A stretch of DNA of 52,167 nucleotides from CAZEMR01 sp964513465 (GCA_964513465.1 CAZEMR010000015.1:1-52167), one strand, 5' to 3'. Positions 8,029-17,639 are shown, numbered from the stretch's first letter. Made by a program: numbers and translations. The notes: a model not told the origin generated them from the sequence alone.

Positions 8029-10542
8029 TTAATTTTCTCCCAAATTCATGCCAATACTGAAATAGGCCATCAGGGGACCCCACATTATTCCGTTTATATT
8101 TTCGGAGAGGAAAAAGCTGCGGCCGAGCGAGAATTTTGCCGGCCCCAGCGGGGTATCGAGCGCAAGTCCGCCGCCGATTCCATGCCTGAGGTCGCCAAAG
8201 CGGATCTGCTCGGGTTTGCCCCATACTGCGCCTAGATCGTAGCGGGCGAATACATAGGTATCAAAGAACAGATCGAATGGCAGCTTGTTGCTATAGCCCA
8301 GCGAAGCCTGCGCAATCTGGCGACCGCGGTCTTCGTGCATACGCATTCCGTAGAAATTGTCCTGGCCGCCCATATTATAAAATTCGGGAAGGGGGAGTGT
8401 TTCGTCTGCAAATCCGAAGCATAGCGCCGGGATAAAAGTATGCGGCCCGAAGGTATGATTCGAGCGGTATTTGAAGGTGGCTTTGGAGAATCCTATTGAT
8501 TTCTGCGAATGGAACAACGTGGTCTCGAGGCTGAGTTCGAGCCGCCGTCCGCTGCGTGCAAAATCGGCGTGATCCTCGGTGTCGAATATCCCGCCGGCGC
8601 GGACTGTCGAAAGGAAATAGAAAGGATTGCGCATCGAATCGAGCCGGAAATACCGCTGGCGCTCGAACCGGAAATCCGCAAATAGCTGGCCCTTGCGCTC
8701 GGTCTGGGTGCCGATCGAGAGGATTGCGCCATAGCGTTCCTGAATGAGCTCGGAGGTCTGAAGCCGTTCGAAGCCGGCATCGGCATAATCGCGCTTTTCC
8801 TCGTATTGATATAAAAGATGATGGCGATAATATCCACTCAGAGAATAGCTCATCAGCGAATTCAGAATACGAGGATTCTGCATATTGAGCGAATAATCCT
8901 TAAGCCGATCGCTGAGCATCAGCCGTGCGGTGAAGCGCGCCCCCACATTGAACAAATTCTCCTGAACGAGATCGACTCCCACACGCAGATTGTATTCGTT
9001 ATCAGCACGCGCGCCGATTCGAATCATCTGGGTGCCGGCTTCCTTTACGTTGATATTGACATCCACATTTCCGGAATAAGGATTGCGATCGAGAGAAATG
9101 ACCACATCGGAAAAAAGGTCGGTTGCGGTCAGATTATCCCATGCGCGGGCTATATCCTCGGCTCGCACCGGGTCGCCGACTTTGAAATTGAGCTCGCGGA
9201 GTATCATAAAATCGCGCACAGCTTCATTGCCAATTATGTTTATCGACTTGATATAACCGGGAGTGACGGAGTATTCGAGCCCGCCCATTGCGAAACTTCT
9301 GTCCGAAATATCAGCAAATGAAAGGCCTTTGTCACGAAAATACCCGAGCAGCGCTTCGTCAGCGCGTTTGATATTTATTTCGGAATAATCTTCACCGGCG
9401 AATTTAGCGGTCATCCATGCAGAAAGCTCAGGGTATCGTTCGCCGCTGCGATTTTTGACGGAAATATTATTGATAATCGGATTGTCCGATTCTGATTTGC
9501 TAATGTTTTCGATTTTCGGATTTATTGCCGGGCTGTTGTTTGAGCTGACGGTTGATGAATTGCCGCCGTCGAATTCGTTTACTGCGCGGCGGATAATCGG
9601 CATACACTTCCGCGCGGCGAGACGACCCTGTTCGATCAGAGTATCCAGATGGGTGAAGTCCATATTGCTGTGTTGAAAAATTTCCGGCTGGATCAGAATA
9701 TCCGCCTGATTAAGCTGCCGCTCGCTGAAGTGCATCATCATAATCGAGACCACCTGGTCGGCGATATTCCACGGTGTGTTTAGCTCATCGGGCTCAAGCA
9801 GCGGCGATACGGTATTGATTGCGATAATTATATCGGGACTGAATTCCCGTGCGGCGTCGATCGGGATATTTGCCATCAGCCCCCCGTCCACCAGCACCAT
9901 CGAATCTATTCGCACAGGCGAGAACTGCAGCGGAATTGCTGCGCTTGCCCTGATTGCGCGTGCCAGATTGCCAGAGCCGAGCGAAACGCTCTTGCCCATG
10001 ACTATGTCGGTTGCCACACACCGGAAAGGATATTTCAGATTGTCGAAATCGCCGTCTGCTTTATAAATGCCATTCCATATAAGCTTTTGCAGAAATGAAT
10101 TGAAATTGGTGCCGACGGAAATGGCTTCGGGCATTACCAATTTGAAATTCTTGAAGCGCACAGTGGCTATACTTCTGTCGTAAAGACTCTTCTGATCGAG
10201 AAAGAGATTGCTTCTTTCTTTCTGCTCAGAGAACGAAATAAGGGTTTTCCAGTCGGCATTAGTAACAATCGAATCGATCTGTCGGGGTGAATAGCCGCAT
10301 GATGCCAGCCCGCCAATTATGCTGCCGATACTCGTGCCCACGATATAATCGATCTCGATGCCCGCTTCGAATAACTCTTCGATAACCCCGATCTGAGCAA
10401 ACCCCCGGGCGCCGCCCCCGCTGAGCACGAGCGCTACGGTCGGTTTGCCATCGCCGGCAGAGCCTGCATAGGCAGGCCTGCTTAATAAGACAATCCCTGT
10501 TATCAATAGAAGTATGATGCTGGCGGAAAAATGTGGCTTCAT
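8029..10542 (-). CDS. Patatin-like phospholipase fused to POTRA/Omp85 barrel
   Basis: An 837-residue envelope protein. After a signal peptide (from the ATG at 10542) comes a patatin domain with the oxyanion motif SGGGARGF, the nucleophile elbow GTSIGS and the catalytic Asp motif VDGGLMANIP. Then follows a POTRA-like region (GYIKSINIIGNEAVRDFMIL, about residue 430) and a C-terminal surface-antigen/Omp85 barrel with the motif FYNMGGQDNFYGMR near the end. This is the PlpD (type Vd-like) architecture: a serine lipase carried on or released by its own outer membrane pore. The frame extends 26 codons further upstream, but that start lies inside the acylphosphatase gene and lacks a leader. It follows acylphosphatase by 19 bases. 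Confidence 0.9.
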   Translation of the reverse strand: MKPHFSASIILLLITGIVLLSRPAYAGSAGDGKPTVALVLSGGGARGFAQIGVIEELFEAGIEIDYIVGTSIGSIIGGLASCGYSPRQIDSIVTNADWKTLISFSEQKERSNLFLDQKSLYDRSIATVRFKNFKLVMPEAISVGTNFNSFLQKLIWNGIYKADGDFDNLKYPFRCVATDIVMGKSVSLGSGNLARAIRASAAIPLQFSPVRIDSMVLVDGGLMANIPIDAAREFSPDIIIAINTVSPLLEPDELNTPWNIADQVVSIMMMHFSERQLNQADILIQPEIFQHSNMDFTHLDTLIEQGRLAARKCMPIIRRAVNEFDGGNSSTVSSNNSPAINPKIENISKSESDNPIINNISVKNRSGERYPELSAWMTAKFAGEDYSEINIKRADEALLGYFRDKGLSFADISDRSFAMGGLEYSVTPGYIKSINIIGNEAVRDFMILRELNFKVGDPVRAEDIARAWDNLTATDLFSDVVISLDRNPYSGNVDVNINVKEAGTQMIRIGARADNEYNLRVGVDLVQENLFNVGARFTARLMLSDRLKDYSLNMQNPRILNSLMSYSLSGYYRHHLLYQYEEKRDYADAGFERLQTSELIQERYGAILSIGTQTERKGQLFADFRFERQRYFRLDSMRNPFYFLSTVRAGGIFDTEDHADFARSGRRLELSLETTLFHSQKSIGFSKATFKYRSNHTFGPHTFIPALCFGFADETLPLPEFYNMGGQDNFYGMRMHEDRGRQIAQASLGYSNKLPFDLFFDTYVFARYDLGAVWGKPEQIRFGDLRHGIGGGLALDTPLGPAKFSLGRSFFLSENINGIMWGPLMAYFSIGMNLGEN

Positions 10543-10561
10543 AATATGTATCGATTGCGGA

Positions 10562-10846
10562 TTAATAAATATCGAAACCGCTGAATTTATTCCGGTATTC
10601 TTCAAATTCGTGGCGGACATTGTCTACATGCGCATTGCCTGGTCCTTGCTTCAGTTTTTTTTCGAACTCTTTGACGTCGGCGGTATTGCCTTCGGCTATG
10701 ACTTCTACCCGGCCATCTGCCAGATTTTTGGCATATCCGGTAATTCCCAGAGGCCTGGCATTCTGGTATACAAAATACCGGAATCCGACGCCCTGGACAG
10801 TGCCGCTGATAAGAAATTTAGCAGTTGTTTTTTCATCCATATCCAT
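10562..10846 (-). CDS. acyP: Acylphosphatase
   Basis: A 94-residue protein, normal family length. The signature GTVQGVGFRYFV (about residues 15-26), containing the catalytic arginine, and NLADGRVEVIAEG (about 41-53), containing the catalytic asparagine, are intact. It hydrolyses acyl phosphates such as carbamoyl or acetyl phosphate in the cytoplasm. It lies between the DJ-1 and patatin genes with gaps of 32 and 19 bases, probably one transcript. Confidence 0.93.
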   Translation of the reverse strand: MDMDEKTTAKFLISGTVQGVGFRYFVYQNARPLGITGYAKNLADGRVEVIAEGNTADVKEFEKKLKQGPGNAHVDNVRHEFEEYRNKFSGFDIY

Positions 10847-10878
10847 AATGCAAAATTATATTTTTTAATTAAACAAAA

Positions 10879-11430
10879 TTATTGATGTATCATATCTTTA
10901 GCAAGCTTTTCGCTGATTTCTTCACCCGCAAGCCGTCTGACTATTGCTAAGGCGAACTCCATCGCTGTGCCGGGGCCGCGGCTGGTGATCAGATTCTCGT
11001 GCTCGACCACCCGGTCGTCCGAATAATCGAAACGCTTAAGCTGGGGCCGCACCGAGGGGTGGCTTGTGATGCGAGCATTCTCCGGTAAGAATTTATGATC
11101 GGCCAGCAGCACTGGCGCAGCGCAGATAGCGCAGATCAGCCGTTCGTTATATATATGATTGCTGATAATTTCTGCCAGATGATAATTGGCAGTCAGATTC
11201 TCCATGCCCTGCATTCCGCCGGGAAGCACGATTGCATCGAAAAGTTCGTCCCGGTCGATATTGTCAAGCAGCACGTCAGGTATAATCTTAATGCCGCGGG
11301 AGCAGGTGACGATGTCGTTGGCGCCGGCGGTGCGGACACTGACAGAAGCGCGCCGCAGCACGTCGATAATGGTAACAGCTTCGATTTCCTCGGTGCCGTG
11401 TGCAATGGTCACAAGTGCAGTTTTTTTCAT
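10879..11430 (-). CDS. DJ-1/PfpI family protein (YajL-like)
   Basis: A 183-residue class I glutamine-amidotransferase-like protein. Features of the DJ-1 subgroup are an early glutamate (GTEEIEAVTIIDVLRRA), the PGGMQGMENL loop and the nucleophile-elbow cysteine in AICAAPVLLA (about residue 100). Family members act in protein or nucleotide deglycation, methylglyoxal removal or redox protection. AGGAT precedes the ATG. The divergent TPR gene starts 211 bases away, so the intervening region 11431-11641 must hold both promoters; no clear promoter motif was recognised there. Confidence 0.88.
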   Translation of the reverse strand: MKKTALVTIAHGTEEIEAVTIIDVLRRASVSVRTAGANDIVTCSRGIKIIPDVLLDNIDRDELFDAIVLPGGMQGMENLTANYHLAEIISNHIYNERLICAICAAPVLLADHKFLPENARITSHPSVRPQLKRFDYSDDRVVEHENLITSRGPGTAMEFALAIVRRLAGEEISEKLAKDMIHQ

Positions 11431-11641
11431 AATTTCGATTATCCTGTAATTATCCGGAAAGAAATGCCGATATAAAATAATAAAAACGTTTTATCTTTAT
11501 ATATATTAGCCTTTCGACGAATCCCTGCGGAATTTATGGCAATTTTAAGAAATTTGTTAAATCCCTTTAATTGTTTTTGCAAAATTTCTTATTTTTCAAT
11601 TAATTCAAAAAAAATATATTGGATATTAACAAAAAGCTAGT

Positions 11642-12964
11642 ATGGGCAAGCAATCAACAATATCATCATCAGAAGAATGGGTCGATCGTGGCGACCAATT
11701 CAGTAAGTCTCAGGATTTTCAGAAAGCTGTGGAATGCTATTCCCGCGCAATCGATCTGAATCCACGCGCGGCATTCGCTTATTTCAAGCGGGGCGTTGCG
11801 CTCGCATCGCTCGATGCATTCAAGGAATCAATCACCGATTTTAACAATGCGATTGTGCTCAATCCGCATTTTTCGTTTGCGTATTTCAAGCGCGGTTCAT
11901 CGTTCCTCGAGCTTCGGCAATACGACAAAGCGCTCGAGGATTTCGACAAAGCAATCGAGATAAATGCCGATTTCTCATTCGCTTATTATAAACGCGGGCT
12001 TTGCATGGCAGCTATGGGCGATCTGGACGCAGCCATCGAAAATTATGACCAGGCCGCCGAAATGAATCCTTCGTATCAGCAAACTTTTCTCAACCGCGCA
12101 AATGTTTATTTCCGTCGCCGCGAATTCGAAAAGGCAATCGAGGACTACTCGCAGGTGGTCGCAATCGACCCCAAGAACGAGCAGGCCTATATCTCCCGAG
12201 GAATCGCATTCAGCCACATGCAGAACTACAAAAAGGCGCTCGACGACTACCAGCGGGTGATCAATATCAATAAAAATTCGCTGATTGCGCATAACTACAG
12301 CGGACTTGTCTATAGCCTGATGAAGGAATACGAAAAGGCCATCCGCGAATACGACGCCGTTATCGATCTCGATTCCACCCAGGCCGAGGCGTTCAACAAC
12401 CGCGGCATTGCTTACTATGCGCTGAAGGACTACGAGCAGGCGATCAAGGACTACGACCGCGCTATCACCCTCGAGCCGTCTAATATGGCCAATGTATATT
12501 ATAATCGCGCAAATGCCTTCTATTATTCAAAAAAATATATCGAGGCAATTCTGGATTACGACAAGGTGATCGAGTTAAATCCTCGTATGCCTACGGCATT
12601 TTTCGGACGCGCCAACGCAAACGCCGCGCTGGGGCAGCATCGCGAGGCGATCAAGGACTATAGCCGCGCGATTAATATCAATCCGAAATTCATGCAGGCA
12701 TATATCGGCCGTGGCAATGCTTTCACCAAGATGCGCCACTACAAAAAAGCGCTCGAGGACTTTACGCTGGCTATCGAGATCGATCCGGAATTTGCACAGG
12801 CATATCTCAATCGAGGCATTGCATTCCGCACCGAAGGCAAAAACGACGACGCCGCGCTCGATTTTCAGGAATACCTCAAAGTTTCGCGCAAGCGTGATTC
12901 CACCTATAACCAGGTGCGCAACTGGCTCAAGAAAATGGGCTACGAAGTTCCCAAAGCAGAATAG
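11642..12964 (+). CDS. Protein of twelve TPR repeats
   Basis: Nearly the whole 440-residue protein is a run of twelve 34-residue tetratricopeptide repeats with the usual pattern (A-Y-x-x-R-G ... A-x-x-D-Y-x-x-A-I-x-x-N-P). There is no signal peptide, membrane segment or catalytic domain, so it is a cytoplasmic scaffold for unknown partners. The ATG at 11642 has no evident Shine-Dalgarno. It stands alone, transcribed away from the DJ-1 operon, and is followed by a repeat-rich non-coding region. Confidence 0.9.
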   Translation: MGKQSTISSSEEWVDRGDQFSKSQDFQKAVECYSRAIDLNPRAAFAYFKRGVALASLDAFKESITDFNNAIVLNPHFSFAYFKRGSSFLELRQYDKALEDFDKAIEINADFSFAYYKRGLCMAAMGDLDAAIENYDQAAEMNPSYQQTFLNRANVYFRRREFEKAIEDYSQVVAIDPKNEQAYISRGIAFSHMQNYKKALDDYQRVININKNSLIAHNYSGLVYSLMKEYEKAIREYDAVIDLDSTQAEAFNNRGIAYYALKDYEQAIKDYDRAITLEPSNMANVYYNRANAFYYSKKYIEAILDYDKVIELNPRMPTAFFGRANANAALGQHREAIKDYSRAININPKFMQAYIGRGNAFTKMRHYKKALEDFTLAIEIDPEFAQAYLNRGIAFRTEGKNDDAALDFQEYLKVSRKRDSTYNQVRNWLKKMGYEVPKAE

Positions 12965-13278
12965 GGAGCTCCGAAATTAATTTCAAATCAGGAATTTCAA
13001 ATCAGGAATTTTTGGATAGGGGCTGCTTCGAAAAAGCTTGCAATGGCACAGTAAGTATCTGATAATATTGCGGTTGCGCGTCATTGCGAGGAGCGCCAGC
13101 GACGAAGCAATCTCATTCCAAAATCCGGCGAAGAGAGACTGCTTCGAAAAAGCTTGCAGTGGCACGCCGCAGGCGGGCCTCAAGGATCGGCAGAGTGCCG
13201 AAGCCCACCGTTGCAGCTAATGACCGGCCAACCATTTGCAACAACGGGCTTTAGCCCGTTGCGCGGAAGGCAGATATT
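12965..13278. repeat. Non-coding region packed with small repeats and hairpins
   Basis: No gene was recognised. It holds a 14-bp direct tandem (12981-12994 and 12995-13008), a 27-bp direct repeat differing at one base (13023-13049 and 13139-13165), a copy of a dispersed element of the CGTCATTGCGAG...GAAGCAATCTC kind (13079-13114) and a perfect hairpin (13242-13261, arms CAACGGGCT/AGCCCGTTG). Such short elements recur in intergenic regions of many bacterial genomes. Short open frames on both strands look like chance. Confidence 0.8.
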
Positions 13279-13314
13279 AAAAAAAGAGGCAGGCCCCGCT
13301 GAGACCCGCCTCTT
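13279..13314 (-). terminator. Terminator of the PLP-enzyme gene
   Basis: Minus strand: a ten-pair stem with one G-U pair (13305-13314 with 13284-13293) followed by seven T. It lies 23 bases beyond the stop of the transsulfuration enzyme. Confidence 0.85.
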
Positions 13315-13336
13315 GATTCAAAAACCGATTGATTCA

Positions 13337-14521
13337 TCATATCTTCGAAAGGCCGGCCTCGAGTCCGGCGATTATCTCATCGACATCCTCGATACCAACA
13401 GAAATACGTACCAGCCCATCGGTAATGTGGGCCTTTTCGCGTGTTTCCTTGTTCATCGCTGCGTGGGTCATCGATGCCGGGTGCTGAATCAGCGATTCCA
13501 CTCCGCCCAGGCTGACCGCGAGCTGGAGTAATTCGACGTTATTCATCAATATCTTACCCGCTTCGATTCCGCCTTTAAGCTCGATCGAGATCATTGCACC
13601 AAAGCCCTTCATCTGCTTTTTGCCGATCTCATACTGCGGATGGCTCTTAAGACCGGGAAAGCTGACCCATTCGACTTTCTCGTGATTATCGAGGTATTCA
13701 GCCACCTTCATAGCGCTTTCGGTCTGCTTGTCCACTCGCAGCTTCAAAGTTTTCAGGCCGCGATGCACGAGGAAAGAATTGAACGGATCGATCGTGCCGC
13801 CCACCTGGTTAAGGGTTTTGCGGTAATTCGGATAATCCTTCTCGTCCTTGATTACGATGATGCCGGCCACCACATCCGCGTGGCCGTTGAGGAATTTGGT
13901 CATGCTGTGCATCACCACATCGGCTCCGAATTCGAAAGGATTTTGCAGCACCGGGCTCATAAAGGTATTGTCGACAACCAGCCTGGCGCCGCCTTTGTGG
14001 GCGATTTCGGCGATTGCGGCAAGGTCGCTCATCACAAGCGTGGGATTGCCGGGGGTTTCTACAAATACGACCTTTGTGTTGGGCTTCATCGCATTTTTGA
14101 CCTGATCGAGATCGCTCGTATCCACAAAAGTGGCTTCCACATCGAATTTGCCGTGGACATTATCGAGCAATGTTGATGTCGGCCCGTAAACCGCTTCGCT
14201 GCAGACCACGTGGTCGCCGGCCTTGAGTTCGGCCATGAAAATTGTGTGCGTGGCCGCCATACCGCTGCCGCATCCGAGAGCTTTGGCTCCGCCCTCGAGC
14301 GCTGCCACAGCGTCTTCCATGGCTTCGACGGTGGGGTTGCGCATACGGGTATAGATATATCCCTCTTCTTCGCCTTTGAACAAGCGTGCGCCGTGGTCGG
14401 CGTTCTCGAATTTAAAAGTCGAAACCTGGTAAATAGGCGTTACTACCGAACCATACTGGTCTTCTTTTGTCCCGGCGTGCACACACCGGGTTGCGATCGA
14501 TTTTTTACTTAAGTCTTTCAA
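13337..14521 (-). CDS. Cys/Met metabolism PLP enzyme (cystathionine gamma-lyase/synthase type)
   Basis: A 394-residue fold-type I PLP enzyme of the transsulfuration family. Visible: the substrate/PLP motif YIYTRMRNPT, the phosphate-binding GCGSGMAA, the ring-stacking tyrosine in AVYGPTS, the aspartate in VVDNTF and the PLP lysine in HSMTKFLNGHAD. Family members interconvert cysteine, homocysteine and methionine by gamma-elimination or replacement. The cysteine next to the active tyrosine that marks true methionine gamma-lyase is a proline here (YGP), so cystathionine gamma-lyase, or O-acyl-homoserine sulfhydrylase, is more likely. The start is a TTG at 14521 about nine bases after GGAGG. It is divergent from tldD; no promoter motif was recognised in 14522-14736. 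Confidence 0.88.
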   Translation of the reverse strand: MKDLSKKSIATRCVHAGTKEDQYGSVVTPIYQVSTFKFENADHGARLFKGEEEGYIYTRMRNPTVEAMEDAVAALEGGAKALGCGSGMAATHTIFMAELKAGDHVVCSEAVYGPTSTLLDNVHGKFDVEATFVDTSDLDQVKNAMKPNTKVVFVETPGNPTLVMSDLAAIAEIAHKGGARLVVDNTFMSPVLQNPFEFGADVVMHSMTKFLNGHADVVAGIIVIKDEKDYPNYRKTLNQVGGTIDPFNSFLVHRGLKTLKLRVDKQTESAMKVAEYLDNHEKVEWVSFPGLKSHPQYEIGKKQMKGFGAMISIELKGGIEAGKILMNNVELLQLAVSLGGVESLIQHPASMTHAAMNKETREKAHITDGLVRISVGIEDVDEIIAGLEAGLSKI

Positions 14522-14736
14522 TTTAAATGACCTCCGATTAGAATTATATTGTTTCAGATATTATTATTAATTTTTAGATAAAAATAATTTAGGAATATCT
14601 AAAAATTGCAAAATAGGATTATCGTCCCTAATTTACAAGAATTGCGAAAAAAATTAATAATTTTGAATCATTTTGTTTTAAGGAGCGTATATATAATATT
14701 GCTGACTTATATTTTATTGAAATTCGGAGCTAAAAA

Positions 14737-16260
14737 ATGAAGGAAAACCGCAGAGAATTCCTGAAGAAATGCGGCCTCGGCGCCGGCGCTGTGATGACCA
14801 GCGGACTATGGCTGAGCCCATTTCTCGGCGGGTGCTCCCAATCGGGAGACACCGCTATGAGTGAAAATATTTATGGCCTTACGAAAGAAGACATGGAGAA
14901 AATCCTGAAAGCCGCGCTCAGCAAGGGCGGGGATTTCGCCGATTTATTCTTCGAATATAATATTTCAAATTCCGTACGGATGAGCGAGGATATTATCAAA
15001 AGCTCGTCCGAAAGCATCGCCATGGGAGTGGGGGTGCGCGTATTAAAGGGCAGCCAGACCGGATTCGGCTATACCAACGATATGAATCTCGAGAAAATTA
15101 TCGAGACCGCTAAGTCCGCCGCAGCCATTGCCAGCAGCGGCGCTAAAGTCAACGCAGCCGATCTGACCGAAAAGCCGCTCAAGCGCGATTTTTATAAAGT
15201 CAAAACGCCGTTCGACAAAGCAGAGATTGCCGAAAAGATAGAGCTGATCCGGCGCGCATACGACAAGGCGATTAATCATGACAATCGCGTGAAAAAAGTA
15301 TCGGTCAGCCTCGCCGACGAAATCCAGTACGTCACTATCGCCAACAGCGAGGGCCTGCTGATCTCCGATGTGCGGCCCCAGGCGCGGCTTATGGTAAGCT
15401 CGACCGCCGAGGAAAACGGCAAAAAAGCAACCGGCTACAGCAACGCCGGAGGCCGCGTTGGCATGGCATTCTATTTATCCGAAAAATCCCCCGAGGAAAT
15501 CGGCCGCAAAGCCTCGGAAGAGGCTGTGATATTGCTCTCGGCCAAGGATGCACCGGCCGGCGAAATGCCTGTCGTGCTCAGCAAGGACCAGTCCGGCGTG
15601 ATGATCCACGAAGCAGTCGGCCACCCGCTCGAAGGCGACGGCGCATGGAAGAAAACATCGCTCATGTGGGACAAACTCGGCAAGGAAGTTGCCAGCCCAA
15701 TGGTAACGATTTATGACGATGCGACCATCCCTAACTACCGGGGATCATTGAACATAGATGACGAAGGCGTCGTAACCGAAAACGTTCCGCTGATCGAAAA
15801 CGGCAAGCTCGTAGGCTACCTGAACGACAGGCTCGCTGCCAAAATGCTCGGCACCAAACCCAATGGCCACGGCCGCCGCGAATCCTTCCGCAATCCGCCC
15901 ATACCCCGCATGAATAATACGGTGCTGGCCAGTGGCGACCACGACCCCGAGGAAATCATCGGCTCGGTCAAAAAGGGATTCTACGCGATTTCATACCAGG
16001 GCGGAATGGTTAACAACACCGGCCAATTCACTTTCTCGATCAATCTGGGCTATATGATCGAAGACGGCAAGCTGGCCTATCCCCTTAAAAATGCGACACT
16101 TATCGGATCCAATATCGGTATAATGAAAGACATCGACATGGTCGGCAACGACATGGGGTATTTCCTCGGAACCTGCGGCAAGGATGGCCAGAGCGTCCCG
16201 GTCACAGCCGGAACCCCGACTTTACGAATTAAGAAAATGACAGTGGGAGGTATAGCATGA
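14737..16260 (+). CDS. tldD: TldD-family metalloprotease with Tat/lipoprotein leader
   Basis: The large subunit of the TldD/TldE protease (microcin maturation and degradation of unfolded peptides in characterised systems). The body has the zinc motif HEAVGH (about residue 290) and a C-terminal cysteine in LGTCGKDG, matching the His-His-Cys metal site of TldD. Oddly, the N-terminus reads as a twin-arginine signal (NRREFLKK, hydrophobic stretch) ending in a lipobox (FLGGC, about residue 33), so the full-length form should be exported folded and lipidated. A second ATG (14857, codon 41) after GGGAG would give a leaderless protein. It overlaps tldE by four bases (ATGA). Confidence 0.9.
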   Translation: MKENRREFLKKCGLGAGAVMTSGLWLSPFLGGCSQSGDTAMSENIYGLTKEDMEKILKAALSKGGDFADLFFEYNISNSVRMSEDIIKSSSESIAMGVGVRVLKGSQTGFGYTNDMNLEKIIETAKSAAAIASSGAKVNAADLTEKPLKRDFYKVKTPFDKAEIAEKIELIRRAYDKAINHDNRVKKVSVSLADEIQYVTIANSEGLLISDVRPQARLMVSSTAEENGKKATGYSNAGGRVGMAFYLSEKSPEEIGRKASEEAVILLSAKDAPAGEMPVVLSKDQSGVMIHEAVGHPLEGDGAWKKTSLMWDKLGKEVASPMVTIYDDATIPNYRGSLNIDDEGVVTENVPLIENGKLVGYLNDRLAAKMLGTKPNGHGRRESFRNPPIPRMNNTVLASGDHDPEEIIGSVKKGFYAISYQGGMVNNTGQFTFSINLGYMIEDGKLAYPLKNATLIGSNIGIMKDIDMVGNDMGYFLGTCGKDGQSVPVTAGTPTLRIKKMTVGGIA

Positions 16261-17582
16261 AAACCGATCCGAAACTGATGAAAATCGCCGAAGACCTTGT
16301 TAAATATTCACAGAAAAAAGGCGCTGGCGAAGTGCAGGTAACCATAGGCAATTCAAAGAAATTTAATGTCGATGTACGCAATCAGGAAATCGAACGCCTC
16401 GAGGAAGCCTCATCGACCGGCCTCTCGCTCAAGGTAATAATCGACGGAAAGGTAGCAACCGCAACGAGTTCCGACCTTTCCGAAGACGCGCTTCACAAAA
16501 TTGCCGATAACGCAATCAAGCGCGCCCAATACACCAGCAAAGACCCATATGCGGCGCTTCCGGAATTTAGTCCGCTCGATGTAAATGTCGGCAGTTTAAA
16601 GCTTTACGATCCGGCAGTTAACGAAATTACTCCCGAGAAAAAAATCGCAACAGCGATGAAACTCGAGAAAATCTGCCTGGCCGATCCACGCGTGAAAAAT
16701 TCCAGCGGTTCGTCTTTCTCAACAAATGATTACTCAAGCTATCTTGCTAATTCCAAGGGGTTTGCGAATTCTTATGCGCAGACCGGCTGCTCGGCCAGCG
16801 TATTTATCCAGGCCGGCGAGGACGGCAATATGTTCGAGGACGGATGGTGGGACAGTGCGCATCACTACGCAGATCTGGGCAATACCGAGCACATCTCTGC
16901 AAAAGCGATTCAGCGAGTGACACAGCTTCTCGGTGCAAAAAAGATCAAGACTCAGAAAGCACCAATAATATTCGACCCCAATATGACGTCCGCGCTTATG
17001 TCGTATTTAACACAGTGCGTTTCCGGTCATAATATATATATGGAGCAGTCATTCCTTGCCGGAAAAATCGGCAGCGCGATTGCCGCGGCAAATGTGAATG
17101 TAATCGACGACGGACTTATCCCAAAAGGCCCCGGCACACGCCCGTTCGACAGCGAAGGCGTCCCGACCGGCAAAATGTATGTCATCCGCAGTGGCAAGCT
17201 CGAAAATTATCTGCTCGATACCTACAGCGCGCGCAAGCTCGACATGAAATCCAACGGCCACGACGGCGGCCCGACCAACTTCTTCCTCGAGAATGGCTCA
17301 AGCACTCCCGAAGAGATTTATCGTTCGGTCGACCGCGGACTGCTGCTGACCAAGACCATCGGCCAGGGCACCAACAGCACCACGGGCGATTTTTCCAAAG
17401 GCGCATTCGGTGTATGGATCGAAAACGGCGAGCCCGTGCACCCGGTGGCCGAGGTCACGATTTCCGGCAATCTTGGCGATATGCTCAGCAATATCGTAAT
17501 GATCGGCAACGATAATGACTTCCGGCGCTCGGTTTCCGGCCCCACAATTCGAATTGACGGGATGACTATCTCCGGTATTTAA
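16257..17582 (+). CDS. tldE: TldE/PmbA-family protein
   Basis: The 441-residue partner of TldD, homologous in fold but without the HExxxH motif, as expected for TldE. It starts in the ATGA overlap with tldD. There is no signal peptide; the protein begins directly with MKTDPKLMKIAEDL, so it looks cytoplasmic, in contrast to the exported form of its partner. The C-terminal block GPTIRIDGMTISG is typical of the family. A strong terminator follows. Confidence 0.92.
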   Translation: MKTDPKLMKIAEDLVKYSQKKGAGEVQVTIGNSKKFNVDVRNQEIERLEEASSTGLSLKVIIDGKVATATSSDLSEDALHKIADNAIKRAQYTSKDPYAALPEFSPLDVNVGSLKLYDPAVNEITPEKKIATAMKLEKICLADPRVKNSSGSSFSTNDYSSYLANSKGFANSYAQTGCSASVFIQAGEDGNMFEDGWWDSAHHYADLGNTEHISAKAIQRVTQLLGAKKIKTQKAPIIFDPNMTSALMSYLTQCVSGHNIYMEQSFLAGKIGSAIAAANVNVIDDGLIPKGPGTRPFDSEGVPTGKMYVIRSGKLENYLLDTYSARKLDMKSNGHDGGPTNFFLENGSSTPEEIYRSVDRGLLLTKTIGQGTNSTTGDFSKGAFGVWIENGEPVHPVAEVTISGNLGDMLSNIVMIGNDNDFRRSVSGPTIRIDGMTISGI

Positions 17583-17606
17583 ACGGAATAAAATCAATCA
17601 GATACA

Positions 17607-17639
17607 GGCTCCGCCAAAATGCGGCGGAGTCTTTTTTTT
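17607..17639 (+). terminator. Terminator of tldD-tldE
   Basis: A stem CTCCGCC/GGCGGAG (17609-17615 with 17623-17629) followed by a long T-run, 25 bases after the tldE stop. Confidence 0.9.

Noticed and set aside
10543..10620. Longer N-terminus for the patatin protein
   Set aside because: It would overlap the acylphosphatase gene and place the signal peptide internally.
13079..13114. CGTCATTGCGAG-type element as a novel mobile element
   Set aside because: Similar short elements are widespread in bacterial intergenic DNA; one copy in this window is not evidence for mobility.
13337..14521. Methionine gamma-lyase
   Set aside because: The characteristic cysteine beside the active tyrosine is a proline; the broader transsulfuration call is safer.
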